Shown piece by piece: positions 61,618 through 64,000 of a DNA stretch of 64,000 nt. A program made the position numbers and the translations under genes. Where the stretch lies: positions 806,001 to 870,000 of the forward strand of contig NZ_BAAAUN010000001.1 of assembly GCF_039533965.1 (NCBI RefSeq), read 5' to 3'. Position 1 is the first letter of the stretch. Every line of letters starts with the position of its first letter. The notes beneath the pieces were generated by a model. It saw only the letters and a list, made by a program, of their open reading frames with translations. It had not been told where the DNA came from and did not search any database. The DNA is from Microbacterium luteolum (lineage in GTDB: Bacteria > Actinomycetota > Actinomycetes > Actinomycetales > Microbacteriaceae).

Positions 61618-62409
61618 TTAGCCCGCGAGCTTCTGGCGAAGATCTGCGAGTCGAGCGGAGATGCTGCCGTCGATGACGTCATCGGCGATCTGCACGCGCA
61701 GGCCTCCGAGGACGGCAGGGTCGATGACGACGTTGAGCGTGACCTTGCCGTCGTAGCGCTGCGAGAGAGCATCGCTGAGACGGGTGCGCTGCGCGTCGTT
61801 GAGCTCGGACGCGGTGTGGACCGTCGCCACGACTCGACCGTGCTGGCTCGAGACGATGCGCGTGGCGCGGTTGAGCAGCTGGCGCACACGCCGCTCGCGC
61901 GGCTGGCGCACGAGCGAGGAGACGATCAGCGTGGCGGGAGCGCTGTAGCCGCCGTCGGCGAGCAGCCGCTCCACGAGAGCGCCCTTGGCTTCCTCTCCCC
62001 CGAGGCGGCTGCCCAGGGCGAGCTCGAGCTCGGCGTTGGCGGCGATCACGCGGGAGAACCCGAAGATCTCCGCCTCGAGATCGGCGCCGGGCTCCGCGAT
62101 CGCTGCAGCGCGGATCGCGAGCTCCTCGATGCCATCCACCAGCTCGGAGGCGTTCGACCAGCGCTCGGCGACGACGGTCTTCAAGACGCTCTGCGCGTCT
62201 GCGGAGAATCCGCCGAAGATCGCTGTGACGACGTTCTGTCGCGCGTCGGCCGGAGCCGACGGGTCGGCCAGCGCGCCGCTCAGCTGGGACGACTCGCTCA
62301 CGGCGCGCCCGGCAGCGAAGAGCTCCCGTGCGGTGTCGAGAGTGACGCCCTTCGCTGCGGCAAGCGTCTCGATGGATGCCGCGAGTGCCTGAGTGGTCGC
62401 GCTGCCCAT
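61618..62409 (-). CDS. atpH: ATP synthase F1 subunit delta
   Basis: A 263-aa peripheral-stalk subunit that joins F1 to the b subunits (OSCP). The family core lies in the C-terminal 180 residues (LFGFS-type stretch, [60 protein letters not shown]). The N-terminal half is longer than E. coli delta, a normal actinobacterial feature; no b-domain fusion as in mycobacteria is present. The start overlaps the atpF stop by one base. Confidence 0.95.
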   Translation of the reverse strand: MGSATTQALAASIETLAAAKGVTLDTARELFAAGRAVSESSQLSGALADPSAPADARQNVVTAIFGGFSADAQSVLKTVVAERWSNASELVDGIEELAIRAAAIAEPGADLEAEIFGFSRVIAANAELELALGSRLGGEEAKGALVERLLADGGYSAPATLIVSSLVRQPRERRVRQLLNRATRIVSSQHGRVVATVHTASELNDAQRTRLSDALSQRYDGKVTLNVVIDPAVLGGLRVQIADDVIDGSISARLADLRQKLAG

Positions 62410-62963
62410 TACTGAGCCGCCTTCTCGGATGCCTCGAGATCGGCGAGGAAGCGATCGACGACAGCCGTGGCACGAGCGTCGTCGGAGAGGGTCTCTCCGA
62501 CCACACCGCCGGCGAGGTCGAGGGCCAGCGAGCCCACCTCGCTGCGCAGCGAGACAAGAGCGGTCTGACGCTCGGCCTCGATCTGCGTGTGCGCGGTGGC
62601 CGTGAGGCGTGCAGCCTCGCTGGAAGCGGCATCCTTGGCCTCGGCGACGATCTTCTTGCCGTCCTCACGGGCGGCCTCACGGATCTCACCGGCCTCGGTG
62701 CGTGCCTCCGCCAGCTGGCGGGTGTACTCCTCGAGTGCTGCTTCGGCCTTCTTCTGCGCCTCGTCAGCCTTCGCCATGTTGCCTTCGATGGCAGCGGACC
62801 GCTCGTCGAGCATCTTCGTCAGCTTGGGAAGGGCGACCTTCCACACGACGAAGAGGATGACGACGAACCACAGACCCGACCAGATGATGTCGTACCACTC
62901 GGGGATCAGGGGGTTCTTCGGTTCCCCCTCCGCCGCGAGGTTCGTGACAAGAGCGTTCAGCAT
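62409..62963 (-). CDS. atpF: ATP synthase F0 subunit b
   Basis: A 184-aa b subunit. A single TM helix (about 28-45, IIWSGLWFVVILFVVWKVAL) anchors a long alanine/glutamate-rich coiled coil (about 55-150) that forms the peripheral stalk. The stop TAA overlaps the atpH ATG (TAATG). It is encoded directly after atpE. Confidence 0.96.
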   Translation of the reverse strand: MLNALVTNLAAEGEPKNPLIPEWYDIIWSGLWFVVILFVVWKVALPKLTKMLDERSAAIEGNMAKADEAQKKAEAALEEYTRQLAEARTEAGEIREAAREDGKKIVAEAKDAASSEAARLTATAHTQIEAERQTALVSLRSEVGSLALDLAGGVVGETLSDDARATAVVDRFLADLEASEKAAQ

Positions 62964-62990
62964 CCTGTCTCCTTCTGAAGTCGGTAGGGA

Positions 62991-64000
<1,010 letters not shown>

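Overview
This window is high-GC actinobacterial chromosome, most likely from Microbacteriaceae and probably Microbacterium. The basis is the gene content (PrsW with a proline-rich tail, DUF5684-type and DUF222-HNH proteins), very high GC at third codon positions, an overabundance of GGATGC/GGCATC, and many genes that begin a fixed 6-7 nt after a TAnnnT box. That last feature is the leaderless-transcript architecture common in actinobacteria. It is a core housekeeping region: I see no rRNA, tRNA, CRISPR array, insertion sequence or prophage.

Layout. 1-8.8 kb: partial yceI, an FKBP isomerase, a GntR regulator with a cache-domain partner, an alpha/beta hydrolase, a PrsW protease, an FAH-family hydrolase, aspA, a CpdA-like phosphodiesterase and a divergent TetR regulator. 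8.8-15 kb: a PiT phosphate transporter coupled to a small membrane protein, with a PHO-box-like repeat upstream; an oligopeptidase B-type protease; an AbiEi/DUF559 protein flanked by two copies of a 78-bp inverted-repeat element; pfkA. 15-28.9 kb: an SNF2 helicase, ribF, two membrane proteins, truB, a lipoprotein, mutY, a large LuxR regulator, then rbfA, infB, ylxR and nusA. 29-37 kb: amine oxidase, LOG-family protein, proS, a PEP mutase/isocitrate lyase-family protein, a frameshifted DUF222-HNH gene and an RNB ribonuclease. 37-47.3 kb: AlaX-like editing protein, NTF2-like protein, ispG, a trpL attenuator with a TrpE-TrpG fusion, a site-2 protease, a YcnI-like copper protein with a membrane-protein neighbour, a MurE-like ligase and dxr. 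47.3-57.2 kb: FKBP lipoprotein, PlsC-type acyltransferase, OsmC, asparaginase, an EccC/FtsK-type ATPase with a PP2C phosphatase, aldo/keto reductase, DUF5684-type protein and YaaA. 57.2-64 kb: the atpBEFHAGDC operon read leftward, with atpB cut by the window edge.

How the genes work together. Two conserved clusters are present but altered: nusA-ylxR-infB-rbfA lacks rimP in its usual place upstream of nusA, and the dxr-rseP-ispG set is split by rightward genes. Both are leftward, as is the ATP synthase operon. The best regulatory system in the window is a complete tryptophan attenuator (leader peptide with two adjacent Trp codons, then competing hairpins) in front of a fused anthranilate/ADIC-synthase-type enzyme. 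A second broad theme is that about twenty genes appear leaderless, including several divergent pairs whose promoters are packed into 31-90 bp.
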